Below are positions 1-5,840 of a DNA stretch of 7,521 bases, in pieces; positions within the stretch are counted from its first letter, which is position 1; every line of letters begins with the position of its first letter. The DNA is from Nitrospirota bacterium. GTDB taxonomy: Bacteria > Nitrospirota > Thermodesulfovibrionia > JACRGW01. Location of the stretch: assembly GCA_016212195.1 (NCBI GenBank), contig JACRGW010000022.1, forward strand, positions 1-7,521, read 5' to 3'. Below the pieces are notes generated by a model, which was not told where the DNA came from, searched no databases, and saw only the letters and a program-made list of their open reading frames with translations. Position numbers and translations under genes: made by a program.

Positions 1-176
1 TCCCTCTTTTCTACAAATACGGTTAATGCTATGTCTTCCTCCAATTCCAAAGCCTCTTTTATCAGGTCACGAACCTTTAAAGAAAGTGATATTCCTTCTT
101 TTTCTGCAAGATGCTGGACACTGTTGTAAAGGGGTTTTTCCAGCACTACATTAATCCTCGGATTCTTTGTTGGCAT
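1..176 (-). CDS. Ribbon-helix-helix antitoxin-like protein, N-terminal part (cut by window edge)
   Basis: Reading from the ATG at 176 toward the left edge gives 58 complete codons with no stop, beginning MPTKNPRINVVLEKPLYNSV. The layout is a short N-terminal beta strand (about residues 7-12, RINVVL) followed by two helices (about 14-26 and 30-47), with the second beginning ISLSLKVRDLIKEALELEED. This is the pattern of small MetJ/Arc/CopG-type ribbon-helix-helix DNA-binding proteins that serve as antitoxins and repress their own promoters. The start is supported by a perfect AGGAGG at 185-190, eight bases before the ATG. A palindrome just upstream (194-208) is a plausible operator. Any partner toxin, perhaps RelE-like as is common for such antitoxins, would lie beyond position 1 and cannot be seen. 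The fold is fairly sure; the toxin-antitoxin role is inference, and a free-standing regulator remains possible. Confidence 0.72.
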   Translation of the reverse strand, partial: MPTKNPRINVVLEKPLYNSVQHLAEKEGISLSLKVRDLIKEALELEEDIALTVFVEKR

Positions 177-184
177 TGGTATTA

Positions 185-216
185 CCTCCTTTTGTGGTAG
201 TGTACCACTTATAATA
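185..216 (-). promoter_or_regulatory. Promoter -10, palindromic operator and SD of the antitoxin-like gene
   Basis: On the minus strand a -10-like TATTAT (211-216) is followed by a perfect inverted repeat, GTGGTA-GTG-TACCAC as read on the plus strand (194-208: 6-bp arms, 3-bp centre), then by AGGAGG (185-190) and the ATG at 176. A palindrome between -10 and the ribosome binding site is where ribbon-helix-helix antitoxins typically bind for autorepression. A second, weaker inverted repeat, AATCA-AC-TGATT, lies at 223-234, just upstream of the -10. No convincing -35 is visible at normal spacing. The SD is certain; operator function is inferred. Confidence 0.55.
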
Positions 217-241
217 CACCAGAATCAACTGATTAAAGACA

Positions 242-254
242 GGGGACAGTCCCT
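242..254. repeat. Short palindrome GGGGACAGTCCC in the gatA 3' spacer
   Basis: GGGAC-A-GTCCC (243-247, 249-253) is a perfect 5-bp inverted repeat with a single-base centre, lying 18 bases past the gatA stop. From memory, similar GGGGACAGTCCC palindromes are scattered in several proteobacterial and Nitrospirota-like genomes, often as REP-type elements; this cannot be verified here. On the minus strand it is followed by a CTGTCTTTAA stretch rather than a clean run of T, so it is at best a weak terminator for the operon. Confidence 0.4.
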
Positions 255-271
255 TAGTTCTTCCATATTTC

Positions 272-1768
272 TTATATCTTTGGCTTCCTCTTGTGCCATT
301 CCGTACTTTGCTCATAAGCATAGGCAACTCTTAAAATAGTCTCTTCATCAAAATGCTTTCCTATCAGTTGCAATCCGATAGGAAGATTATTAGAGGTAAA
401 ACCGCAGGGAATAGAGATTGCTGGAACGCCTGCGAGGTTAATGGATATAGTAAATATATCAGAGAGATACATCTGGAGTGGATCCTCAACCTTCTCTCCG
501 ATCCTGAAGGCAGGGGTTGGAGATGTTGGGGTAACGATTACATCAATACCCTTAAAGGCATCCTCAAAGTCCTTCTTTATGAGTGTCCTTACCTGTTGTG
601 CCTTCCTGTAATATGCCTCATAATATCCAGATGATAAGGCATAGGTACCAAGCATTATTCTCCTCTTAACCTCATTACCAAAGCCTTGGCTTCTTGTCTT
701 CATATACATGTCAAGAAGGTCATTGTTTTTCTCCGTCCTGAAGCCATACTTGACCCCATCATAACGTGCAAGGTTAGAGCTTGCCTCAGAGGTGGCAAGG
801 ATATAATAGGTAGCAATGGCATAGCCTGTGTGGGGAAGGGATATCTTTTTGGTTTCTGCACCGAGACCTTCAATAACCTTTATTGCCTGCCTGATGGTCT
901 TCTCTACCTCTGGATCCATCCCTTCTATAAAATATTCCTCAGGGATCCCTATCCTGAGACCCTTTATATCCTTTCCCAAGGCCTTTCTGAAGTCTGGTAG
1001 CTTGATATCAGCAGATGTAGAATCCATTGGGTCATGGCCTCCGATAATATTCATAAGGATAGCAGAGTCTTCTACGTCCTTTGTGATAGGTCCTATCTGG
1101 TCAAGGGATGAGGCAAATGCCACAAGTCCGTATCGAGAAACCCTACCATAAGTTGGTTTCAATCCAACTACTCCACAGCACGCTGCAGGCTGTCTTATTG
1201 AGCCACCTGTATCAGAGCCCAATGCAGCTATACATTCATCAGATGCAACAGCAGCAGCAGATCCGCCACTGCTTCCTCCCGGGATCCTATCAAGATCCCA
1301 GGGATTCTTTGTAGGACCAAAGGCAGAGTTCTCGGTAGACGACCCCATCGCAAACTCATCCATATTCGTCTTCCCTAAAAGGATATAACCGGCATCCTTC
1401 AGACATTTTGTTACAGTACTCTCATAGGGAGGGATGAAATTTTCGAGGATCCACGATGAGCAGGCAGTCCTTATACCATCTATACATATATTATCTTTAA
1501 TCGCAAGGGGAATGCCGAGAAGTAATCGTGAATCGTGAACCGTGAATCGTGAATCGTGTAAAATCCTGTCCGCCTCTTCAGACGCCTTCATTGCTTCATC
1601 AGAGGTAATAGTAACATATGCCTTGATCTTCTTCTCTGTCTTATCTATCCTTGAGAAGATAGATTCTATAAGTTCTCTTGAAGAGATTTCTCTACTTTTA
1701 AGAAGCTCCGAGGCATGATGTATTGTAAGGGTATGGAGTCCTTTATCGGATGATCCTGTTTTTTTCAT
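272..1768 (-). CDS. gatA: Asp-tRNA(Asn)/Glu-tRNA(Gln) amidotransferase subunit A
   Basis: GatA is the glutaminase subunit of GatCAB. It releases ammonia from glutamine, which is channelled to GatB to convert Glu-tRNA(Gln) to Gln-tRNA(Gln) and Asp-tRNA(Asn) to Asn-tRNA(Asn). The 498-residue product carries the amidase-signature triad at the expected spacing: Lys91 (in AIKDN), cis-Ser166 (in PGGSSGGSAAA) and nucleophile Ser190 (in SDTGGSIRQPA). The blocks MDEFAMGSSTENSAF, SRYGLVAFASSLDQIGP and EVKRRIMLGTYALSSGYY are also present. It is slightly longer than typical (about 485 residues in Bacillus, from memory). Extra residues 71-81, HDSRFTVHDSR, are encoded by a heptamer tandem repeat (1524-1558) in the loop before the Lys91 strand. 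The start overlaps the panD end by 26 nt and has only a weak SD-like AGAG, suggesting translational coupling. gatB is absent from the window. Confidence 0.97.
   Translation of the reverse strand: MKKTGSSDKGLHTLTIHHASELLKSREISSRELIESIFSRIDKTEKKIKAYVTITSDEAMKASEEADRILHDSRFTVHDSRLLLGIPLAIKDNICIDGIRTACSSWILENFIPPYESTVTKCLKDAGYILLGKTNMDEFAMGSSTENSAFGPTKNPWDLDRIPGGSSGGSAAAVASDECIAALGSDTGGSIRQPAACCGVVGLKPTYGRVSRYGLVAFASSLDQIGPITKDVEDSAILMNIIGGHDPMDSTSADIKLPDFRKALGKDIKGLRIGIPEEYFIEGMDPEVEKTIRQAIKVIEGLGAETKKISLPHTGYAIATYYILATSEASSNLARYDGVKYGFRTEKNNDLLDMYMKTRSQGFGNEVKRRIMLGTYALSSGYYEAYYRKAQQVRTLIKKDFEDAFKGIDVIVTPTSPTPAFRIGEKVEDPLQMYLSDIFTISINLAGVPAISIPCGFTSNNLPIGLQLIGKHFDEETILRVAYAYEQSTEWHKRKPKI
1524..1558. 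repeat. Heptamer tandem array (5 x AAYCGTG) inside gatA
   Basis: Five contiguous 7-nt units fill exactly 35 bases: AATCGTG at 1524-1530, 1531-1537, 1545-1551 and 1552-1558, and AACCGTG at 1538-1544. On the coding (minus) strand the unit reads CACGATT and yields the period-7 peptide HDSRFT(V/I), seen as residues 71-81 of GatA. The coding strand is free of stops in every frame, whereas the opposite strand meets TGA. The array lies in a surface-type loop between an early helix and the catalytic Lys strand, so it is probably tolerated rather than functional. Confidence 0.9.
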
Positions 1769-2096
1769 CCACTCTGACTATCTTAGGTATAAATCCCTTG
1801 ATGAGTTCTTCATCTGTGAAGGCCTCATAGCAGAAGATGATGATCCTATCTCCAACAAGACCTTTCCTTGCTGTCGGGCCATTCAGGCATACCACACCTG
1901 ATCTCTTTTTCCCAGGGATTACGTAGGTCTCGAACCGTTCACCATTATTAAGGTTTGATACCATAACCTGTTCATAGGGAAGTATTCCTGCCTCATCCAT
2001 TAGTTCTTCGTCCACTGTAAGGCTACCTTCGTATTCGAGATTTGCATCTGTTACTGTAGCCCCCTGTATCTTTGATCTAAGCATAAGCCTCAACAT
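1743..2096 (-). CDS. panD: Aspartate 1-decarboxylase precursor
   Basis: PanD decarboxylates L-aspartate to beta-alanine, the precursor joined to pantoate in pantothenate and CoA synthesis. The 117-residue proenzyme has the diagnostic self-cleavage site Gly24-Ser25 in LEYEGSLTVDEEL. Cleavage there creates the N-terminal pyruvoyl cofactor on the alpha chain. Tyr22, the NGERFETYVI strand and the CLNGPTARKG segment also match the family. Length is slightly below the approximately 126 residues of the E. coli enzyme because the C-terminal tail is shorter. The ATG at 2096 aligns with the E. coli start (M-x-R-x-M-L) and has GGAG at 2104-2107 with 7-nt spacing. The first G of that SD is the last base of an adjoining heptamer array. 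The gene sits unusually between gatC and gatA and overlaps gatA by 26 nt. No panB or panC is nearby. Confidence 0.96.
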   Translation of the reverse strand: MLRLMLRSKIQGATVTDANLEYEGSLTVDEELMDEAGILPYEQVMVSNLNNGERFETYVIPGKKRSGVVCLNGPTARKGLVGDRIIIFCYEAFTDEELIKGFIPKIVRVDEKNRIIR

Positions 2097-2106
2097 AACA
2101 TTTCTC

Positions 2107-2134
2107 CGTGAACAGTGAACCGTGAAGTGTGAAC
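2107..2134. repeat. Heptamer tandem array (4 units, NGTGAAS) upstream of panD
   Basis: Four 7-nt units in register: CGTGAAC (2107-2113), AGTGAAC (2114-2120), CGTGAAG (2121-2127) and TGTGAAC (2128-2134), with a decaying partial AGT after. The unit is related to the one inside gatA and lies in the same orientation relative to the operon. It occupies the spacer directly before the panD ribosome binding site and contributes the first base of its GGAG. Confidence 0.82.
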
Positions 2135-2149
2135 AGTTCTAATATTAAT

Positions 2150-2174
2150 TTTGAACTTTAAACCTTTAACTTTC
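2150..2174. repeat. Heptamer tract (TTTGAAC-like, 3.5 units) just after gatC
   Basis: Three degenerate 7-nt units and a partial: TTTGAAC (2150-2156), TTTAAAC (2157-2163), CTTTAAC (2164-2170) and TTTC (2171-2174). It begins one base past the gatC stop on the coding strand. It belongs to the same CTTT/GAAC-type sequence family as the repeat at the end of glmU (4411-4471), and differs from the GTGAAC-type array 15 bases away. Confidence 0.65.
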
Positions 2175-2175
2175 A

Positions 2176-2466
2176 TTATTCTATTATCTTCGGTACCCTG
2201 TAAAACCCTTCTGTCCTGTCAGGTGCATTTGAAAGTGCCCTTTCTCTTGGCAATGATTCTCTGATCTCATCTTCCTTAAAAATATTCTGAATCTGAAGGA
2301 CATGAGAAGTTGGCTTCACATCTTTTGTATCCAGTTCATTCAACTTCTCCACATATGTGAGGATATTATTCAAATGTTTTGTAAAAGTCTCCTTCTCTTC
2401 ATCACTCAATTCCAGTCGTGCAAGCCTCGCTACATGTTCAACTTCTCTTTTTGTTATCTTAGCCAT
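2176..2466 (-). CDS. gatC: Asp-tRNA(Asn)/Glu-tRNA(Gln) amidotransferase subunit C
   Basis: GatC is the small subunit that clamps GatA to GatB and stabilises GatA in the tRNA-dependent amidotransferase. The 96-residue protein is the usual length, and its family pattern is intact: an N-terminal helix ITKREVEHVARLARLELSDEE, a second helix around TKHLNNILTYVEKLNELD, the DVKPTSHV loop, and the C-terminal LRED/APDRTEGFYRVPKIIE-type tail that wraps GatA. Its ATG overlaps the glmS stop by one base (TAATG, 2464-2468). The sequence just upstream offers only a short GAG, so translation is probably coupled to glmS. In many genomes gatC is followed directly by gatA; here panD intervenes. Confidence 0.96.
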   Translation of the reverse strand: MAKITKREVEHVARLARLELSDEEKETFTKHLNNILTYVEKLNELDTKDVKPTSHVLQIQNIFKEDEIRESLPRERALSNAPDRTEGFYRVPKIIE

Positions 2467-4295
2467 TACTCAACCGTCACGCTCTTCGCAAGATTTCTCG
2501 GCTGATCAACATCGCTACCCCTTAAAAGGGCTGTATGATATGCAAGGAGCTGAAGAGGTATCGTAAGAATTATCGGAGTAAGGTAGCGGTTTATTTCAGG
2601 GATATATATAACATAGTCTGCCTTAGACGCTATCTCAGTATCTCCTTCTGTAGCCAGGACTATCACTATCCCTCCCCTTGTCTTTACCTCCTCTATGTTA
2701 GAGCGCACCTTTGTATAAACAGAATCTTTCGGGGCAAGTACGACAACAGGGAGATTTTCATCTATGAGTGCTATAGGGCCATGTTTCATTTCCCCGGCAG
2801 GATAGCCTTCGGCGTGGATATAGGAGATCTCTTTCAGTTTAAGGGCTCCTTCAAGGGCAACAGGGTAGTTGAATCCCCTTCCTAAAAAGAGAAAATCACT
2901 TGCCTTGAAAAATAGATGGGCTATCTTGGCTATATCTTCCTCGCTTCCGAGAACCTTTTCAACAAGCTTGGGTATCTTTACGAGATCGCCCAGTAGCCTC
3001 TGGACATCATCAGAGTTTATCCTTTCTTTCACCCTTCCGAGATGGAGTGTCAGGAGAAAGAGTGCTGTGAGCTGAGATGTAAAGGCCTTCGTAGAGGCTA
3101 CACCTATCTCAGGTCCTGCATGGGTATAGATAACACCATCAGCCTCCCTTGAAGAGGTGCTTCCAACAACATTACATATAGTTAATACCTTTGCACCGAG
3201 TTTCCTTGCCTCTTTCTGTGAGGCTAAGGTATCTGCAGTCTCACCTGACTGTGTAATAGCGACAAAAAGACTTCTTTTGTCAATAATAGGCTTCCTGTAT
3301 CTGAATTCAGAAGCAATATCTACCTCTGTTGGAATCCTCACCATATCCTCTATCATGAATTTCCCTACGAGGGCTGCATGCCATGAAGTCCCACAGGCAA
3401 CAAGATAAATCCTTTCGATCTTCTTCATTTCCTCATCAGACAGTCCTATCTCATCAAGATAAACCTTTCCGCTTTCATGGGATATCCTACCCCTGATGGT
3501 ATCCATTATTGCCCTTGGCTGTTCATAGATCTCCTTGAGCATAAAATGTTTATATCCGCCTTTCTCTGCCATAACAGGATTCCATAGCACCTTCTTCACC
3601 TCCTTTTCAACAGACATACCTTTGAGGTCTGTTACAACAACCCCATCTGGAGAAAGGATAGCTATCTCTTCATCATCGAGAAATATAACATCTCTTGTAT
3701 AATTAAGGATCGCCGGTATATCAGAGGCTATGAAGAACTCCCCTTTCCTGAGACCTATAACGAGGGGGCTGCCATTCCTGGCAGCAACAAGTTTATCCGG
3801 ATAGTCCTCATGGATAACACCTATCGCATAGGAACCTTTCACATCCTTGAGGGCCTCCCTCACAGCCTCCTCGAGGACCATTCCTCTTTTAGTATACCTT
3901 TCGATAAGATGGCAGAGTACCTCTGTATCAGTCTCGGATTTGAAGTTATGTCCTTCAGCCGCAAGCTCTCTCTTCAACAGAAGGTAATTCTCGATTATAC
4001 CATTATGGACAAGGACGAGTTTTCCTGCCCTGTGTGGATGGGCATTCTCCTCTGATGGCCTCCCATGGGTTGCCCATCTTGTATGACCTATACCAATAAA
4101 ACCTGCTAAGTTTTCACCCTGGATGGATGATTCTAAATTCTTAAGTTTTCCTACACTCCTCCTGACCTCGAGATTGCCCTTTATAATAACAGCCACACCG
4201 GCAGAATCATAGCCCCTGTACTCAAGTCTCTTTAGCCCATCAATAAGAATAGGGACTACATTCTGTGTTCCTATATATCCAATAATCCCGCACAT
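2466..4295 (-). CDS. glmS: Glutamine-fructose-6-phosphate aminotransferase (isomerising)
   Basis: GlmS converts fructose-6-phosphate and glutamine to glucosamine-6-phosphate, the committed step to UDP-GlcNAc. With the ATG at 4295 the product is 609 residues, the same as I recall for E. coli. It begins MCGIIGYIG, so removal of Met exposes the class II amidotransferase nucleophile Cys1. Glutaminase motifs HTRWATHGRPSEENAHPH and NGIIENY follow. The C-terminal half has two SIS sugar-isomerase domains, with VACGTSWHA, TQSGETADTLA, GVASTKAFTSQL, LEGALKLKEISYIHAEGYPA and a C-terminus ending DQPRNLAKSVTVE. The reading frame stays open upstream to a TTG at 4337, but that would bury Cys1 behind 14 repeat-encoded residues, so it is rejected. 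No SD is visible before 4295; a heptamer array fills that place. It overlaps gatC by 1 nt. Confidence 0.97.
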   Translation of the reverse strand: MCGIIGYIGTQNVVPILIDGLKRLEYRGYDSAGVAVIIKGNLEVRRSVGKLKNLESSIQGENLAGFIGIGHTRWATHGRPSEENAHPHRAGKLVLVHNGIIENYLLLKRELAAEGHNFKSETDTEVLCHLIERYTKRGMVLEEAVREALKDVKGSYAIGVIHEDYPDKLVAARNGSPLVIGLRKGEFFIASDIPAILNYTRDVIFLDDEEIAILSPDGVVVTDLKGMSVEKEVKKVLWNPVMAEKGGYKHFMLKEIYEQPRAIMDTIRGRISHESGKVYLDEIGLSDEEMKKIERIYLVACGTSWHAALVGKFMIEDMVRIPTEVDIASEFRYRKPIIDKRSLFVAITQSGETADTLASQKEARKLGAKVLTICNVVGSTSSREADGVIYTHAGPEIGVASTKAFTSQLTALFLLTLHLGRVKERINSDDVQRLLGDLVKIPKLVEKVLGSEEDIAKIAHLFFKASDFLFLGRGFNYPVALEGALKLKEISYIHAEGYPAGEMKHGPIALIDENLPVVVLAPKDSVYTKVRSNIEEVKTRGGIVIVLATEGDTEIASKADYVIYIPEINRYLTPIILTIPLQLLAYHTALLRGSDVDQPRNLAKSVTVE

Positions 4296-4300
4296 ATTAA

Positions 4301-4335
4301 ACCAGTGACAAGTGACAAGTCGCAAGTGGCAAGTC
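4301..4335. repeat. Heptamer tandem array (5 units, RCAAGTS) at the glmS ribosome-binding region
   Basis: Five contiguous 7-nt units occupy exactly 35 bases: ACCAGTG (4301-4307), ACAAGTG (4308-4314), ACAAGTC (4315-4321), GCAAGTG (4322-4328) and GCAAGTC (4329-4335). The array stops five bases before the glmS ATG and contains no purine-rich SD on the coding strand. Read from the coding strand it is free of stops, which is why the glmS frame appears to extend upstream. The rest of the glmU-glmS spacer (4336-4388) is AT-rich and has no gene. Confidence 0.9.
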
Positions 4336-4388
4336 AAAATAAAATTCTAAAAAATTTTTCTTACGCCCTCTCAACTCTGAACCTTCTT

Positions 4389-5840
4389 TTATTTCTGTTT
4401 TTTCTTTCTTACTTTCAACTTTGAAACCCTCGGCCTGAGCTCGGGTCGAAGGCTTTGAACTTTCAACTTTCTTTTCAGCACCCAGCCTTCCTTGTTTTTC
4501 TGCTCAACCCGGCTTATGGCAAGGGCATTCCTCGGGACATCCTTCGTTATGGTAGAGCCTGCTGCAATAACCGCCCCCTTTCCTACCCTGACAGGTGCTA
4601 CAAACTGGGTGTCACTGCCCACAAAGACCTCATCCTCTATTATAGTCGGGTATTTCTTTGTTCCATCGTAATTACAGGTAATGGTACCAGCCCCGATATT
4701 TACCCCTTTCCCTATTGTAGTATCACCGATATAACTGAGATGCAACGCCTTCGACCCTTCCCCAATGGTAGATTTTTTTACTTCAACAAAATTGCCTATC
4801 TTTGCTCCTTTCTTTATAACTGTTTCTGGTCTGAGCTGGCTAAATGGGCCTATTGTTGCCTCGTCCTCTATCTCTCCTTCTAAAATAAAAGAGCACTCCT
4901 TCACAACTACCCTGTTTCCGAGATGGCTATCAATAATTCTTACATTTGGATAGATGACACAGTCCTCTCCAATAGTGGTCATCCCTTCGAGGAATGTGTT
5001 GGGATAAATGATACTATCAATACCGATCGAGACTGAAGGCCCGATATAGGTATTCGCAGGGTCTACGATTGTTACGCCATTAAGCATAAGGTCACTAAGC
5101 TTCCTTTTTCTAAAGTATCTCTCAGCATCAGCCAGTTCTACCCTCGTATTTATCCCCATTACCTCGATAGCATTTTTTACGGTAATTGCCCCTATCTTTT
5201 TTCCTTCTTTAACCGCAATTTCGACAATGTCTGTCAGATAATATTCCTCCTGCACATTCTCTTTTCTTACATCTTTAACAGCCTTGAAAAGGAATTCCTT
5301 TTCAGCGGCGTATATTCCTGTATTTATTTCTCTGATCTTTTTCTCCTCCTCAGTAGCGTCCTTATCTTCGATGATCCTTACAACCCCTCCATTGGCATCT
5401 CTCAAAACCCTGCCATAGCCGGATGGATCAGTAAGGACAGTGGATACTATGGTAATGTCATTTCCTGCCTTCCTGTGGCTTTCGTAGAGAAACCTGAGAT
5501 TTTCATCACCTACGAGCGGGACATCACCGCTAAGGATCAAAACAGTTCCATCTAAGTCGCGAAGGGATTTTTCTGCCTGAAGGACTGCATGGGCTGTTCC
5601 CATAAGACCCTTCTGTTCAACAAACTCAACGGCATGTGATGATTCTTTAATGCATGCCTTAACAGCTTCTGACTGATGGCCTACAATGATAATAATTTTT
5701 ACAGGGGTAAGAGCGATCGCCTTTTTAAGCACACGCATTATCATGGGTTCTCCTGCTATTGTATGGAGAACCTTAGCCTTCCTGGATTTTAGCCTCTTTC
5801 CTATCCCGGCAGCCAATATCAAAACCGCTAATTTTTTCAA
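4389..5840 (-). CDS. glmU: Bifunctional N-acetylglucosamine-1-phosphate uridyltransferase / glucosamine-1-phosphate acetyltransferase
   Basis: GlmU acetylates glucosamine-1-phosphate with acetyl-CoA and then couples it to UTP, giving UDP-GlcNAc for peptidoglycan and LPS. The N-terminal pyrophosphorylase domain (about 1-230) shows LILAAGIGKRLKS with Lys23, the Q-x3-MGTAHAV motif at 76-86, and the metal-binding Asp106 in LSGDVPL. From about residue 250 there are hexapeptide repeats of a left-handed beta-helix, with the acetyltransferase motif ALHLSYIGD (catalytic-type His) and NIGAGTITCNYDG. The start is a TTG at 5840 inside the DUF502 stop (TTGA overlap), preceded by AGGA at 5844-5847. It gives the family-typical KKLAVLILAAG beginning, and no upstream ATG exists. 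The family normally ends near EGWVLKRK (residue 458, against 456 in E. coli from memory). Here 25 further basic residues are encoded by a repeat element (4411-4471). Confidence 0.96.
   Translation of the reverse strand: MKKLAVLILAAGIGKRLKSRKAKVLHTIAGEPMIMRVLKKAIALTPVKIIIIVGHQSEAVKACIKESSHAVEFVEQKGLMGTAHAVLQAEKSLRDLDGTVLILSGDVPLVGDENLRFLYESHRKAGNDITIVSTVLTDPSGYGRVLRDANGGVVRIIEDKDATEEEKKIREINTGIYAAEKEFLFKAVKDVRKENVQEEYYLTDIVEIAVKEGKKIGAITVKNAIEVMGINTRVELADAERYFRKRKLSDLMLNGVTIVDPANTYIGPSVSIGIDSIIYPNTFLEGMTTIGEDCVIYPNVRIIDSHLGNRVVVKECSFILEGEIEDEATIGPFSQLRPETVIKKGAKIGNFVEVKKSTIGEGSKALHLSYIGDTTIGKGVNIGAGTITCNYDGTKKYPTIIEDEVFVGSDTQFVAPVRVGKGAVIAAGSTITKDVPRNALAISRVEQKNKEGWVLKRKLKVQSLRPELRPRVSKLKVRKKKQK
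4411..4471. repeat. Composite repeat: heptamer tracts flanking an imperfect palindrome, inside the 3' end of glmU
   Basis: Heptamer-like tracts (CTTTCAA, CTTTGAA at 4412-4425; CTTTGAA, CTTTCAA, CTTTC at 4453-4471) flank an imperfect inverted repeat at 4427-4452, centred on GAGCTC (4437-4442) with 11-13 bp arms containing wobbles and one mismatch. The 11-mer CTTTCAACTTT occurs on both sides (4412-4422 and 4460-4470). On the coding strand the palindrome begins CCTTCGACCCGAGCTCAGG. This resembles a palindromic repeat with core CCTTCGACAAGCTCAGG that I recall as widely dispersed in bacterial genomes; the match is partial and from memory. It is translated as the SLRPELRPRVSK part of the GlmU tail. 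Confidence 0.75.

Noticed and set aside
242..265. Rho-independent terminator after gatA
   Set aside because: The stem is only 5 bp and is not followed by a T-run on the minus strand; kept only as a palindromic repeat.
4296..4337. Longer glmS start at TTG 4337, adding 14 residues
   Set aside because: The extension is translated tandem repeat, has no SD, and would hide the catalytic N-terminal Cys that must follow the initiator Met at 4295.
4344..4374. Internal minus-strand promoter for glmS (TTGAGA at 4369-4374, TAGAAT at 4344-4349)
   Set aside because: The 19-bp spacer is outside the favoured range and the region is AT-rich, so chance is likely; worth checking only with start-site data.
4296..4388. 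glmS ribozyme/riboswitch upstream of glmS
   Set aside because: The 93-nt spacer is too short and consists of AT-rich sequence and a heptamer array; no ribozyme core is visible.
1524..4471. CRISPR array
   Set aside because: Units are 7 nt in direct tandem with no spacers, and no cas genes are present.
353..4883. Plus-strand open frames opposite gatA, gatC, glmS and glmU
   Set aside because: They are antisense shadows of strongly conserved genes, without family resemblance or convincing SDs.
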